Shown piece by piece: positions 7,446-15,962 of a stretch of 64,000 nucleotides of DNA. Position 1 is the stretch's first letter, and the number at the start of each line of letters is the position of its first letter. The position numbers were made by a program, and so were the translations under genes. This stretch comes from Leifsonia sp. EB41. GTDB lineage: Bacteria > Actinomycetota > Actinomycetes > Actinomycetales > Microbacteriaceae. The stretch is taken from positions 2,232,001 to 2,296,000 of the forward strand of contig NZ_JBGCCJ010000001.1 of assembly GCF_041262565.1 (NCBI RefSeq), in the 5' to 3' direction. The notes under the pieces are model-generated. The model made no database searches, was not told where the DNA came from, and was given only the letters and a program-made list of their open reading frames with translations.

Positions 7446-9161
7446 TCACGGCGTCGGCAGGGAGGTCGAGCCGCTGGCGGCCACGACCGTGTACGGGGTC
7501 GTGGGCGACTGGGCGGACTCCACGGACTCGCCCTGGTTGCAGAAGATCGAGTAGCTGAGCGTGTAGTTGCCCGCTGCCGTCGGCGACCAGGTGAACTTGG
7601 AGTCGTTGACGGGGGCCTGCGGCTGCCCGTTGACGAACAGCCGGCGCCCGGTGAGGTTCTGGCCCGCCGGGCAGGTCGCGGAGCCGAATGACACCGTGAT
7701 CTGCGAGTTGGCCGCTCCCTGGCCGGACGGCGGGTTGGCCGAGACCGTGTCGCTCGGCGTCGGGATCGGCGTCACCGGTCCGTAGACCTTGATGGTGATC
7801 GTCGTGCCCTTCTGCACCGGTCCGGTCGGGTTGACCGAGTAGACCGTGTTGACCTGGCCGGAGGAGGAGGCCGCCGAGCCGGTCTGCACGTCGGCGACCA
7901 TCCCGACGCCCTGGAGCTTCTGCCTGGCCTGGTCGCCGGTCAGACCGAGGTAGTCGCCCTCGTTGATCTGCACCGTCGTGCTGGTGGGGGTGGCCGAGGG
8001 GGTCGGTGACGGGGGCGGCGGGGTCGTGTGGACGACGGGGGGCGTCGTCGAGGTCGCGACCGGGGTCTTGGGCTGCGCGAGCAGCGCGATGATCGTCCCG
8101 ATGAGGACCAGGGCCAGGAGTGCGATGAGGGCGATGAGCGGCCAGGTCCACGGACTGCGCTTCTTCTCCTCGACCGGCTCCTCGGTCTCCGTCTCCTCGA
8201 CGGCCGCACCGGCGGCCGCGGCGGGCAGCACCGTGGTGGCCTGCGTCGGGGCGGCGTTCGGGGAGGTCATCAGCACGGTCGCGGCGTCGGCGGCGACAGC
8301 GGCGCCGAGCACCGCGGGCACCGACGCGGCCGCGGCACGGATGTCGCCGCGGCGCAGCGCCTGCGCCGCACGCGCCAGGTGCGCCGCCGAGGCGGGGCGG
8401 TCGGCGGGGTTCTTGGCGATGCAGGCGAAGACGAGGTTGCGGACCGGCTCGGCGACCGTGGCCGGCAGCTCCGGCGGCGCCTCGTTGATCTGCGCCATCG
8501 CGATGGCGACCTGCGACTCGCCGGTGAACGGCCGCCGGCCCGCGAGGCACTCGTAGGCGACGATGCCGAGCGAATAGATGTCGGTGGTCGGCGACGCCGG
8601 GTGGCCGGACGCCTGCTCGGGCGACAGGTACTGCACCGTCCCCATGACCTGGCCGGTGGCGGTGAGTGGGACCTGGTCCGCGATGCGGGCGATGCCGAAG
8701 TCGGTGATCTTGACCCGGCCGTCCGGCGTGATCAGGAGGTTTCCCGGCTTGATGTCGCGGTGGACCAGCCCGGCGGCGTGCGCGGCGTGCAGGGCGGCGG
8801 CGGTCTGCGCGACGATGTCGAGGGTGCGGTCGGTGCTGAGCACGTGCTCGCGCTCGAGGACGGTGGAGAGCGCCTCACCGGGCACCAGCTCCATCACGAG
8901 GAAGGCGCTGCCCTCCTCCTCGCCGTAGTCGTAGACGTTCGCGATGCCTTCGTGGTTGACGAGCGCGGCGTGCCTGGCCTCAGCGCGGAAGCGCTCGAGG
9001 AAGCCGGGGTCGCCGAGGTACTCGTCCTTGAGGATCTTGATCGCGACGGTACGGCCGATGACCAGATCGGTCGCCTGCCAGACCTCGCCCATGCCGCCGA
9101 TCGCGATGCGCGACTGCAGCTCGTAACGTCCTCCGAAGGTGAGCCCTGCTGTGGGTCTCAT
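7446..9161 (-). CDS. pknA: Serine/threonine protein kinase (PknA position)
   Basis: 571 residues. Kinase domain about 10-270 with GGMGEVW, Lys42, HRDIKPGN (133-140) and DFG (153-155). A long Ala/Glu linker leads to one TM (about 338-361) and a Pro/Thr-rich stretch. The outside part carries one PASTA-like repeat (about 398-460) and a C-terminal beta-rich tail of about 100 residues with two cysteines (CPAG, FCNQ). Mycobacterial PknA lacks PASTA, so the extracytoplasmic part is unusual by that standard, though similar architectures occur in Micrococcales. It overlaps pbpA by 4 nt. Confidence 0.92.
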   Translation of the reverse strand: MRPTAGLTFGGRYELQSRIAIGGMGEVWQATDLVIGRTVAIKILKDEYLGDPGFLERFRAEARHAALVNHEGIANVYDYGEEEGSAFLVMELVPGEALSTVLEREHVLSTDRTLDIVAQTAAALHAAHAAGLVHRDIKPGNLLITPDGRVKITDFGIARIADQVPLTATGQVMGTVQYLSPEQASGHPASPTTDIYSLGIVAYECLAGRRPFTGESQVAIAMAQINEAPPELPATVAEPVRNLVFACIAKNPADRPASAAHLARAAQALRRGDIRAAAASVPAVLGAAVAADAATVLMTSPNAAPTQATTVLPAAAAGAAVEETETEEPVEEKKRSPWTWPLIALIALLALVLIGTIIALLAQPKTPVATSTTPPVVHTTPPPPSPTPSATPTSTTVQINEGDYLGLTGDQARQKLQGVGMVADVQTGSAASSSGQVNTVYSVNPTGPVQKGTTITIKVYGPVTPIPTPSDTVSANPPSGQGAANSQITVSFGSATCPAGQNLTGRRLFVNGQPQAPVNDSKFTWSPTAAGNYTLSYSIFCNQGESVESAQSPTTPYTVVAASGSTSLPTP

Positions 9162-10612
9162 TTATTCAGCACCGCCTCTAGTACTTTTTTCGCGATCGGC
9201 GCGGCGATGGAGTTACCCGTGCCGCTCTGACCGCGTCCACCGCCATTTTCAACGACTACCGCAACAGCGAACTGAGGGTCGTTCGCCGGCGCGAATCCTG
9301 TGAACCACAGGGTGTACGGGTCGGTCGACCCGTTCTGCGCCGTCCCCGTCTTACCGCCGACCTCGACCCCGTCTATTCTTGCATTGCTCGCAACGCCGTG
9401 ATCGACGCCGTCGACCATCATCTGCTTGATGGTGTCGGCGTTCTGCTGGGTCATCGGCTGCGAGAACTGCTGGGGCTGGAACGTCTCGATCGGCTGCAGA
9501 TCCGACGAGCGGATGGAGTCGACCAGGTTCGGCGTCATCAGCTTGCCGCCGTTGGCGACCGCTGCCGACACCATCGCCATCTGCAGCGGGGTCGCGCGGT
9601 CGTCCTTCTGCCCGAAGGAGCCGAGCGCCCGCTCCGCGGGGTCGGTGTAGAGCGGGTAGACGCTCTTCTCGACCGGGATCGGGATGCTCAGCGACTGGTT
9701 GAAGCCGAACTTGTCGGCCTGGTCCTTGATCACCTGCGGCTGCAGCTGCATCCCGAGCTCCGCGAACGGGATGTTGCAGGACAGGATCTGCGCGGTCGCG
9801 ATCGACACCGTCGCGCCCGGGCCGCAGGTGGTCAGCGAGTCGTTCTTGACGATGGTCGGGGAGCCCGGGAGGGGAAGCGAGGCCACGTTCGGGAGCTGGC
9901 TGTCCTTGGTGTACTGGCCCGTCCCGAAGGCGGAGGCGCTCATCACCGGCTTGAACGTGGAGCCGGGCGGGTTGAGGTTGCCGCCGATGGTGCGGTTGGT
10001 GAGTGGGCTGCCCGCGGTGTCCAGAAGCTGCTGGTAGGCCGTGTTGACGGCCGCGGTGTCGTGGGAGGCCAGAACATTCGGGTCGTAGGTGGGCTTCGAC
10101 ACCATCGCGAGGATCTTGCCGGTCTTCGGCTCCAGCAGCACCACGGCGCCCTGGTAGTTGCCGAGCGCGTCCCAGGCCGCCTGCTGGGCCTTCGGGTCGA
10201 TCGTCGTCTCGACCGTCGCGCCCTGCGGGTTCTTGCCGGTCAGGATCGAGTTGATCCGCTCGAAGAACTGCGAGTTGGAGGTGCCGGACAGCCGGTCGTC
10301 GAGGGCGCCCTCCAGACCGGTCGCCTCGCCGTTGACCGGGTAGAAGCCGGTCACGGCCGAGTACAGCGGCCCGTTGCTGTACTCGCGCTGCCACTTGTAG
10401 ACGTCGCTCGAGGGCACGGACTGCGCGATCGGCTGGCCGGCGACCAGGATCGCGCCGCGCTGAGCTGCGTAGCTGTCGTTCCGCGCGCGGGTGTTCCGTG
10501 CGTCGGCGGCCAGGCTGTCCGCCTGGAACGCCTGCAGGATGGACGTGGACACCAGGAGTGCCAGGAACATCACCAGCACGATCGTGCTGACCCGCTTGAT
10601 CTCACGATTCAT
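9158..10612 (-). CDS. pbpA: Class B penicillin-binding protein (PbpA)
   Basis: 484 residues. An N-terminal TM (about 8-28) is followed by a dimerisation region and a transpeptidase domain with all three motifs: STFK 218-221 (Ser acyl-enzyme), SCN 278-280 and KTG 421-423 in GGKTGTAQ. It crosslinks peptidoglycan outside the membrane, probably as the partner of the adjacent SEDS protein. It starts 3 nt after the rodA stop and overlaps pknA by 4 nt, inside one operon. Confidence 0.95.
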   Translation of the reverse strand: MNREIKRVSTIVLVMFLALLVSTSILQAFQADSLAADARNTRARNDSYAAQRGAILVAGQPIAQSVPSSDVYKWQREYSNGPLYSAVTGFYPVNGEATGLEGALDDRLSGTSNSQFFERINSILTGKNPQGATVETTIDPKAQQAAWDALGNYQGAVVLLEPKTGKILAMVSKPTYDPNVLASHDTAAVNTAYQQLLDTAGSPLTNRTIGGNLNPPGSTFKPVMSASAFGTGQYTKDSQLPNVASLPLPGSPTIVKNDSLTTCGPGATVSIATAQILSCNIPFAELGMQLQPQVIKDQADKFGFNQSLSIPIPVEKSVYPLYTDPAERALGSFGQKDDRATPLQMAMVSAAVANGGKLMTPNLVDSIRSSDLQPIETFQPQQFSQPMTQQNADTIKQMMVDGVDHGVASNARIDGVEVGGKTGTAQNGSTDPYTLWFTGFAPANDPQFAVAVVVENGGGRGQSGTGNSIAAPIAKKVLEAVLNK

Positions 10613-10615
10613 CGT

Positions 10616-12013
10616 TCAGCTCACCACCAGACGGGGTTGGTTGCGGACGGTGTCGGAGAGTCGCAGCAGCAGTGCCACGATGATCCAGTTGGCCACCAGG
10701 GACGAGCCTCCCGCGGCGAGGAACGGCGTCGTCAGGCCCGTGAGCGGGATGACCCGCGTCACGCCGCCGATGACGATGAAGCACTGCAGGCCCACCGTGA
10801 ACGACAGCCCCACCGCGAGCAGCTTTCCGAAGTCGTCCTGCCCGGCGAAGCCGATCCGGAGGCCGCGCGCGACGAAGATCAGGTACAGCGCGAAGATCGC
10901 GAACAGGCCGGCCAGCCCGAGCTCCTCTCCGATGCTCGCGATGATGTAGTCGCTCTGCGCCACCGGGGTGACCCAGGGTTCTCCCTGGCCGAGCCCGGTG
11001 CCGATCAGGCCGCCGTGCGCGAGGCCGAAGAGGCCCTGGACGAGCTGGAAGCTTCCGCCCTGCGCGTCGTAGACCTTCTGGGAGAACGGGTCGAGCCAGT
11101 TCGCGAACCGGTCGTGGACGTAGGGGAGGAGCTGGCTGGCGATGATCGCGCCTCCGCCGATAAGCAGCAGACCGAGGATCACCCAGCTGATCCGGGCGGT
11201 GGCGACGTACACCATAACGAGGAACAGCCCGAAGATGAGGAGGCCGGTGCCGAGGTCGCGCTGGAACACGATGACGGCCATCGACATCAGCCAGACGATC
11301 AGCAGGGGGCCGAGGTCGCGGGCGCGCGGGAAGCGGATGCCGAGGAACTTCTTGCCCACCATCGACAGCGAATCCCTGGCCTGCACCAGGTAGCCGGCGA
11401 AGAAGATCGCGAGGCAGAGCTTGGCGAGCTCGCCCGGCTGGAAGCTGAACGGGCCGATGCCGATCCACACCCGCGCCCCGTAGATCTCCCGACCGATGCC
11501 GGGCAGCATCGGCAGGAGCAGCAGCACGAGCGCGGCGAGGCCGAAGATGTAGGTGTAGCGCTGCAGCACGCGGTGGTTGCGGATGACGACGATGACCGCG
11601 ATGGCGCAGGCGATGGCGATGCCGGCCCAGGCGATCTGCTTGACGCCCGCGCTGTTCCAGCCGGAGTCCTTGAAATGGATGTCGATGCGGTAGATCTCTG
11701 CGATCCCGAGCCCGGTCAGGACGGTGGCGATCGGGAGCAGGAACGGGTCGGCCTGCGGGGCGACGATCCGCAACGCGATGTGCATCCCGAGCACGAGGGC
11801 CGCCAGGCCGGCGCCGAGGTAGACGAGCGTGAGGTCGACGTGGCCGAGCGCGCCGAGCTGCACGAGCACGATCGCGGCCGCGTTGATGCCGCAGGCGATG
11901 ACCAGGAGGAACAGCTCGAGGTTGCGCTGTTTGGCGGGCAGGCGCAGCCGCTTGACCGGGCCGGTGGCCGGCCTGGCCTGCTTCCGCTCGCTCACGCTAC
12001 TGTTTTGCGGCAT
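10616..12013 (-). CDS. rodA: SEDS-family peptidoglycan glycosyltransferase RodA/FtsW
   Basis: 465 residues with about 12 TM segments. SEDS features include the W(I)GIGPFSFQPGELAKL stretch, QRDLGTGLL with its conserved Asp, and a C-terminal TGLTTPFLAAGGSS. It polymerises lipid II glycan strands together with PbpA. The ATG start overlaps pstP by 17 nt; an in-frame GTG (11995) lies 1 nt after the pstP stop and is an equally possible start. Neither has a clear Shine-Dalgarno. Confidence 0.94.
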   Translation of the reverse strand: MPQNSSVSERKQARPATGPVKRLRLPAKQRNLELFLLVIACGINAAAIVLVQLGALGHVDLTLVYLGAGLAALVLGMHIALRIVAPQADPFLLPIATVLTGLGIAEIYRIDIHFKDSGWNSAGVKQIAWAGIAIACAIAVIVVIRNHRVLQRYTYIFGLAALVLLLLPMLPGIGREIYGARVWIGIGPFSFQPGELAKLCLAIFFAGYLVQARDSLSMVGKKFLGIRFPRARDLGPLLIVWLMSMAVIVFQRDLGTGLLIFGLFLVMVYVATARISWVILGLLLIGGGAIIASQLLPYVHDRFANWLDPFSQKVYDAQGGSFQLVQGLFGLAHGGLIGTGLGQGEPWVTPVAQSDYIIASIGEELGLAGLFAIFALYLIFVARGLRIGFAGQDDFGKLLAVGLSFTVGLQCFIVIGGVTRVIPLTGLTTPFLAAGGSSLVANWIIVALLLRLSDTVRNQPRLVVS

Positions 12014-13244
12014 CGGTCAACTGGTCCACGATCGCGCGGGCGGCCGCCAGGTCGTCCGCGTTGATGGTCTGCTGCACGAGCTGCTTGTCGTACTGCGGGA
12101 GGCTCTTCACCGGCACATCGGACTCCTCGTACACGTGCGAGAGCACGATCGGCCCGAGGTTCTGCTGCACGCCCTGGTAGATCGCGACCTTGCCGGTGGG
12201 CGACGAGCCGACGAAGAAGCGGGACTGGGTCCACTGGTACCCGAAGAGCACCGCGAGCACGATCGCGACGACGAGCACAGCCAGCCCGATCATCCACGTG
12301 AGCCGGCGGCGGCGCGCCCGGCGCTCGTCCTCCTCGATCAGCTCGTCGAAGTAGTCGTCCGACTGCGGCTCGAAGTGCGTCGGTCCGGTGGCGGGCCGCA
12401 CCGGGTGGAGGCGGAGGGTCGGGAGGCGCGTGGCGCGGGTCGCGGGCTTGGGCTCGCCGAACTGGAGGGGGGCGGCCGCCGAGCCGACCGTGATCGGCTC
12501 CTTCACGACGTCGCCGCGGGCGACGTCCGCGATGTCGAGGATCACCACGGTGACGTTGTCGGGCGCCCCGGCGTCGAGGCTCTGCTTGAGGAGCTTGTCC
12601 GCGACCTGCTTGGGCGCGTCGCGCGCGCCGAGGGCCGCGAGGAGGTCGTCGTTCTTCACGACGCCGCTGAGCCCGTCCGAGCAGATCAGCCAGCGATCGC
12701 CCGGTCGCGTCGCGAGGATGAGGGTGTCGATCTCGGGGGAGGCGTCGACGTCGCCGAGCACGCGCATCAGCACAGAGCGGCGCGGGTGGACCATCGCCTC
12801 CTCCTCCGTGATGCGGCCGCTGTCGACCAGCCGCTGCACGAAGGTGTGGTCGACCGAGACCTGGCTGAGCTCGCCGTCGCGGAAGAGATAGATCCGGGAG
12901 TCGCCGATGTGGGCGATGGCCATCTCGTCGCCGACCCGCATGAGCGCGCTGACGGTGGTGCCCATCCCGGTGAGCTCCGGATGCTCGAAGACGGTCTCGG
13001 CGAGCAGCGAGTTGGCGGCGATCAGCGCGGACTGGAGGGCGAACTCCGCCTCCGGAGCCGTCTCGTACTCGCCGTCTGCCTCCTTGATGCGGTTGACCGC
13101 GATCGCGCTGGCGACGTCCCCGCCGGCATGGCCGCCCATGCCGTCGGCCACCACGAACAGCTCATGACCCGCGTAACCGGAGTCCTGGTTGTTCGAGCGG
13201 ATCTTCCCGACGTGGGAGACGGCCGCTGCCCGATTGCCTGCCAC
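11997..13244 (-). CDS. pstP: PP2C-family Ser/Thr phosphatase PstP
   Basis: 415 residues. Phosphatase domain about 1-235 with metal-binding motifs RSNNQD, VADGMGGHAGGD, HIGDSRIY, SDGLSG and APDNVTVV. One TM at about 285-308, then a short extracytoplasmic tail. It reverses PknA/PknB phosphorylation of division and wall targets and of the kinases themselves. It begins 3 nt after fhaB and runs into rodA. Confidence 0.95.
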   Translation of the reverse strand: MAGNRAAAVSHVGKIRSNNQDSGYAGHELFVVADGMGGHAGGDVASAIAVNRIKEADGEYETAPEAEFALQSALIAANSLLAETVFEHPELTGMGTTVSALMRVGDEMAIAHIGDSRIYLFRDGELSQVSVDHTFVQRLVDSGRITEEEAMVHPRRSVLMRVLGDVDASPEIDTLILATRPGDRWLICSDGLSGVVKNDDLLAALGARDAPKQVADKLLKQSLDAGAPDNVTVVILDIADVARGDVVKEPITVGSAAAPLQFGEPKPATRATRLPTLRLHPVRPATGPTHFEPQSDDYFDELIEEDERRARRRRLTWMIGLAVLVVAIVLAVLFGYQWTQSRFFVGSSPTGKVAIYQGVQQNLGPIVLSHVYEESDVPVKSLPQYDKQLVQQTINADDLAAARAIVDQLTDAAKQ

Positions 13245-13247
13245 GGG

Positions 13248-13841
13248 TTACCGTCGCAGCTCGAATGTGGTGGTCCCGATCTTGATCGGGGTGTCGAGCG
13301 GGACCTGGGTCGGGACGGTGACACGCCGGCCGTCGAGGAACGTGCCGTTGGTCGAGTCCAGATCCTGGATCATCCACTCGTCGTTCCACAGGAGCAGGCG
13401 GGCGTGGTGGGTGGAGGTGTAGTCGTCGCGGATGACCAGCCCGGACTCGCTGGACCGGCCGATCGTGATGGGGTCGCGGCCGAGCGCGAGCTCGGTGCCC
13501 GCGCGCGGCCCGGAGGTGAGGACGAGGCGGTGGGCCGTCTGGACGCTGGCCTTCGTGCCGCCCCCTGCGGTGTTGGCGCCGGCCGGGAGGTTGGAGACGG
13601 GCGCGTGCTGCATGACCGGCTCGGTCGGGCCGGCGGGAACGGGGACCGCTGCGGGGGCTGCGGCGGGCGCGGCTGCCGGCGTCGGGAACGGCGAGGCGGC
13701 AGCCTGCGACTCCGGGAGCTTGCGCACGCGCTGGCCGAACAGGTCGGTGCGGAGGGCGTAGACGATGCCGAACACGAACAGCCACAGCAGCAGCAGGAAG
13801 CCGAACCGCAGCACCAGGAGGGTGAGCTCGCTCGGATTCAC
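13248..13841 (-). CDS. fhaB: FHA-domain protein FhaB/FipA
   Basis: 197 residues. A hydrophobic N-terminus (about 5-30), then a low-complexity Pro/Ala linker (60-90), then an FHA domain (about 112-190) with GRSSESG, a conserved Ser/His and STNGTFLDG. FHA domains bind phosphothreonine, here most likely from PknA/PknB. The GTG start overlaps the fhaA TGA in a GTGA junction. Confidence 0.92.
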   Translation of the reverse strand: MNPSELTLLVLRFGFLLLLWLFVFGIVYALRTDLFGQRVRKLPESQAAASPFPTPAAAPAAAPAAVPVPAGPTEPVMQHAPVSNLPAGANTAGGGTKASVQTAHRLVLTSGPRAGTELALGRDPITIGRSSESGLVIRDDYTSTHHARLLLWNDEWMIQDLDSTNGTFLDGRRVTVPTQVPLDTPIKIGTTTFELRR

Positions 13842-14551
13842 GAGGTGCTCCAGAAGTTGTCGCCCTGCGCGGAGCCGGGGGAGGGCGCCGCCTGCGGGAG
13901 CACGCGGAAGACGATGCGGGTGCGGCCGATGGTGACGACGGAGTCGGGTTCGAGGATCGCCTTCTTCACCGGCTGCCCGTTCAGCTTCGATCCGTTGGTG
14001 GAGCCGAGGTCCTCCACCTGGGCGCGGCGGCCGTCCCAGATGATCATGACGTGCCGGCGCGAGATGCCGGTGTCGTCGACCGTGATGTCGGCGTCCTGTC
14101 CGCGGCCGACGACCGTGCGGCCCCCGGTGAGCGGGTAGTGCCGGCCGTCGATGTCGAGCACCGGCGTCCAGGCGACGTCGCCTTTCACGTTCTCGGAGTC
14201 GATCTGGAGCATCCCCACGCTGATGTCGGGGTCCTCCCGGAGGTCGATGGAGAGCCCGCCGGCGAACGCGTAGTGCTGGCTGGTGGCGTGCTTCTGCGCG
14301 AACGCCACGAGTTCGTCGGTGAGCGCTGCGCCCATCGAGCTCATGCGCTTGTAGTCGGCGCCCGACATCCTCAGCACGAAGCGGTTCGGCGCTAGGACCC
14401 TGTCTCGGGAGACGACGGCCGCCTTGGTGTCCATCTCCTTGCGGATGGCGCTGGTGAGCTCCACGGGTTGCAGCCCGGAACGGAAGGTCTTCGCGAACGC
14501 GCCATTGACGGCGCGCTCGAGCCCCCGCTCGAAGTTGTCCAGAATGCCCAC
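13838..14551 (-). CDS. fhaA: FHA-domain protein FhaA with DUF3662 domain
   Basis: 237 residues starting (M)GILDNFERGLERAV, with GGGAG 4-5 nt before the GTG; an upstream ATG at 14587 lacks this. Residues 1-125 form the DUF3662 domain and about 150-225 an FHA domain (GRGQDADI, SRRH, STNGSKLNG). M. tuberculosis FhaA has a long disordered linker between these; here it is nearly absent. Family role: phosphothreonine-dependent recruitment of wall-synthesis partners such as MurJ. First gene of the fhaA-to-pknA run. Confidence 0.92.
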   Translation of the reverse strand: MGILDNFERGLERAVNGAFAKTFRSGLQPVELTSAIRKEMDTKAAVVSRDRVLAPNRFVLRMSGADYKRMSSMGAALTDELVAFAQKHATSQHYAFAGGLSIDLREDPDISVGMLQIDSENVKGDVAWTPVLDIDGRHYPLTGGRTVVGRGQDADITVDDTGISRRHVMIIWDGRRAQVEDLGSTNGSKLNGQPVKKAILEPDSVVTIGRTRIVFRVLPQAAPSPGSAQGDNFWSTS

Positions 14552-14704
14552 TAGTCTCCCGCTCCCGGCTTGGCCAGCTACATGCATGTTAGTCGGAACC
14601 CCCTGGAAGACGACCCTGCACGGCTGCCTCCCAGGTGAAGAGCCTTTTCAGAGGGCTCGCGGATTCGTTCTCGGAGACGCTGTCGTGTTAGTCTTCCTGG
14701 GTTC

Positions 14705-14788
14705 GCGCGAGTGGCGGAATTGGCAGACGCGCTGGCTTCAGGTGCCAGTGCCCGCAAGGGCGTGGGGGTTCAAGTCCCCCCTCGCGCA
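14705..14788 (+). tRNA. tRNA-Leu (anticodon CAG)
   Basis: 84 nt folding as a class II tRNA. The acceptor stem pairs GCGCGAG (14705-14711) with CTCGCGC (14781-14787), with discriminator A. The anticodon stem CTGGC/GCCAG encloses TTCAGGT, giving anticodon CAG. The long variable arm is GTGCCCGCAAGGGCGT and the T-arm loop TTCAAGT. CCA is not encoded. A tRNA-Leu after fhaA is also found in mycobacteria (leuT), confirming the synteny. A TTAGTCT -10-like element lies about 10-16 nt upstream. Confidence 0.96.
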
Positions 14789-14796
14789 CGAACGAG

Positions 14797-14841
14797 AGGG
14801 TCGCCTCGACGGAATGTCGGGAGCGGCCCTTTCTGTTTCTT
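14797..14841 (+). terminator. Intrinsic terminator after tRNA-Leu
   Basis: AGGGTCGC (14797-14804) pairs with GCGGCCCT (14823-14830) with one wobble. The stem continues inward as CTCGAC/GTCGGG around a GGAAT loop, with one bulged A. The stem is followed by TTCTGTTTCTT. It starts 9 nt after the tRNA. Confidence 0.72.
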
Positions 14842-14900
14842 GTCGCTGTACTCCTGCGTCGACGGCGGGCCGGACGGCCTCAGGCACGAGGAAAGGCTGC

Positions 14901-15962
14901 TCACAGCTGTCTCGATCGCCGTATGTACGTGCACAGGATGAGCACCGCGTAGCAGAGCAGCGCGCCCGTCAGCCATACGCCGCTGGAGCCCGTCGGTGAG
15001 ACCGCAGTCACGATGAGCGCGGCGTAGACCGCGACTCCGAGGAGTGCGATCCAGCAGATCCAGCGGTCGAACCGCCACGCCGCGCGGAGGATCTGTCTCA
15101 GCCGGATGCCCGCACCCGCGACGAAGCGCACGCCGAGCACCGTCCAGCCGAGGCCGATGGCGATCACGACCAGGATGGTCGCGACCTTGGCGTCGAGTGC
15201 GGCGACGCTCGAAGAGCCCTCAGCGGCTGCGATGGACGCGTTCCGGAGCACGACGGACGCCACGACTCCGGCGCCGAGGAGGATGCGGCCGCGGTTCACC
15301 GTCGCCGCGACCGCGGCGAGGACATTGCGCCGGGCGAGATCGGAGACGGGATTCGCGGCGAGGACATCCACGAAGCCCGCCGCGGCCGCGCCGGTCGCTC
15401 CCTGGCGCATCGACGCGACGGCGAGGTTGTTCCTGGCCGACTCCATCTGGGGATCCAGCGCAAGGGCCCGGCGGAACGCCTTCTCGGCGTCCTTCGGGGA
15501 GTGCTGCGCGAGGTGCACGTTGCCGACCATGAAGTGGGTGACGGCTTGGTGCGGCGCGAGCTCGACGGCGCGGAGGGCGGCCGCGAGGGTGGCGCGGGTC
15601 GCGGTCCCTGCCACGAGGTCGACCGAGGCCGCCTGCATGTGGGTCTGCCAGGTCAGTGGCGCGAGCTCCCGCGCCCGGGCGGCGGCCCCCGCCGCAGCAT
15701 GGTGGTTGCCCGCATCCGACTCGGCGAGGGCGAGGACCCGCCACGCCCATTCGTCCTCCGGAGCGAGGGAGACCGCACGCCGCGCGCTCTCGGCCCCTCT
15801 GCGCGCGTCGCCGGAGTCGACCAGGGCGCGCGCGTGCAGGCACAGCGCGCGAACGTCCTCCGGCGCCGAGGCGAGGTAGGGGCCGAGCAGTCGCAAGGCG
15901 TCGAGTGGCCGGGAGGCGTCGAGGTAGACGGCCGCGCGCTCGGTGACACTCGCGTCGGCCAC
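14901..15962 (-). CDS. TPR-repeat membrane protein, partner of the upstream AAA+ ATPase
   Basis: 353 residues. Residues 1-210 are consecutive tetratricopeptide-like helical pairs (for example AEKAFRRALALDPQ, ARNNLAVASMRQG). The C-terminal 140 residues hold about four TM segments. The GTG start overlaps the ATPase stop by one base (TAGTG), so translation is coupled. TPR arrays bind proteins; with the membrane part inside the bilayer, this looks like a membrane receptor or scaffold for the ATPase. I recognise no named family. Confidence 0.8.
   Translation of the reverse strand: MADASVTERAAVYLDASRPLDALRLLGPYLASAPEDVRALCLHARALVDSGDARRGAESARRAVSLAPEDEWAWRVLALAESDAGNHHAAAGAAARARELAPLTWQTHMQAASVDLVAGTATRATLAAALRAVELAPHQAVTHFMVGNVHLAQHSPKDAEKAFRRALALDPQMESARNNLAVASMRQGATGAAAAGFVDVLAANPVSDLARRNVLAAVAATVNRGRILLGAGVVASVVLRNASIAAAEGSSSVAALDAKVATILVVIAIGLGWTVLGVRFVAGAGIRLRQILRAAWRFDRWICWIALLGVAVYAALIVTAVSPTGSSGVWLTGALLCYAVLILCTYIRRSRQL

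Noticed and set aside
9398-12064. An 888-codon + strand frame over pbpA and rodA
   Set aside because: Antisense shadow: composition is His/Asp/Arg-rich with no domain, and it opposes two proteins with complete catalytic motifs.
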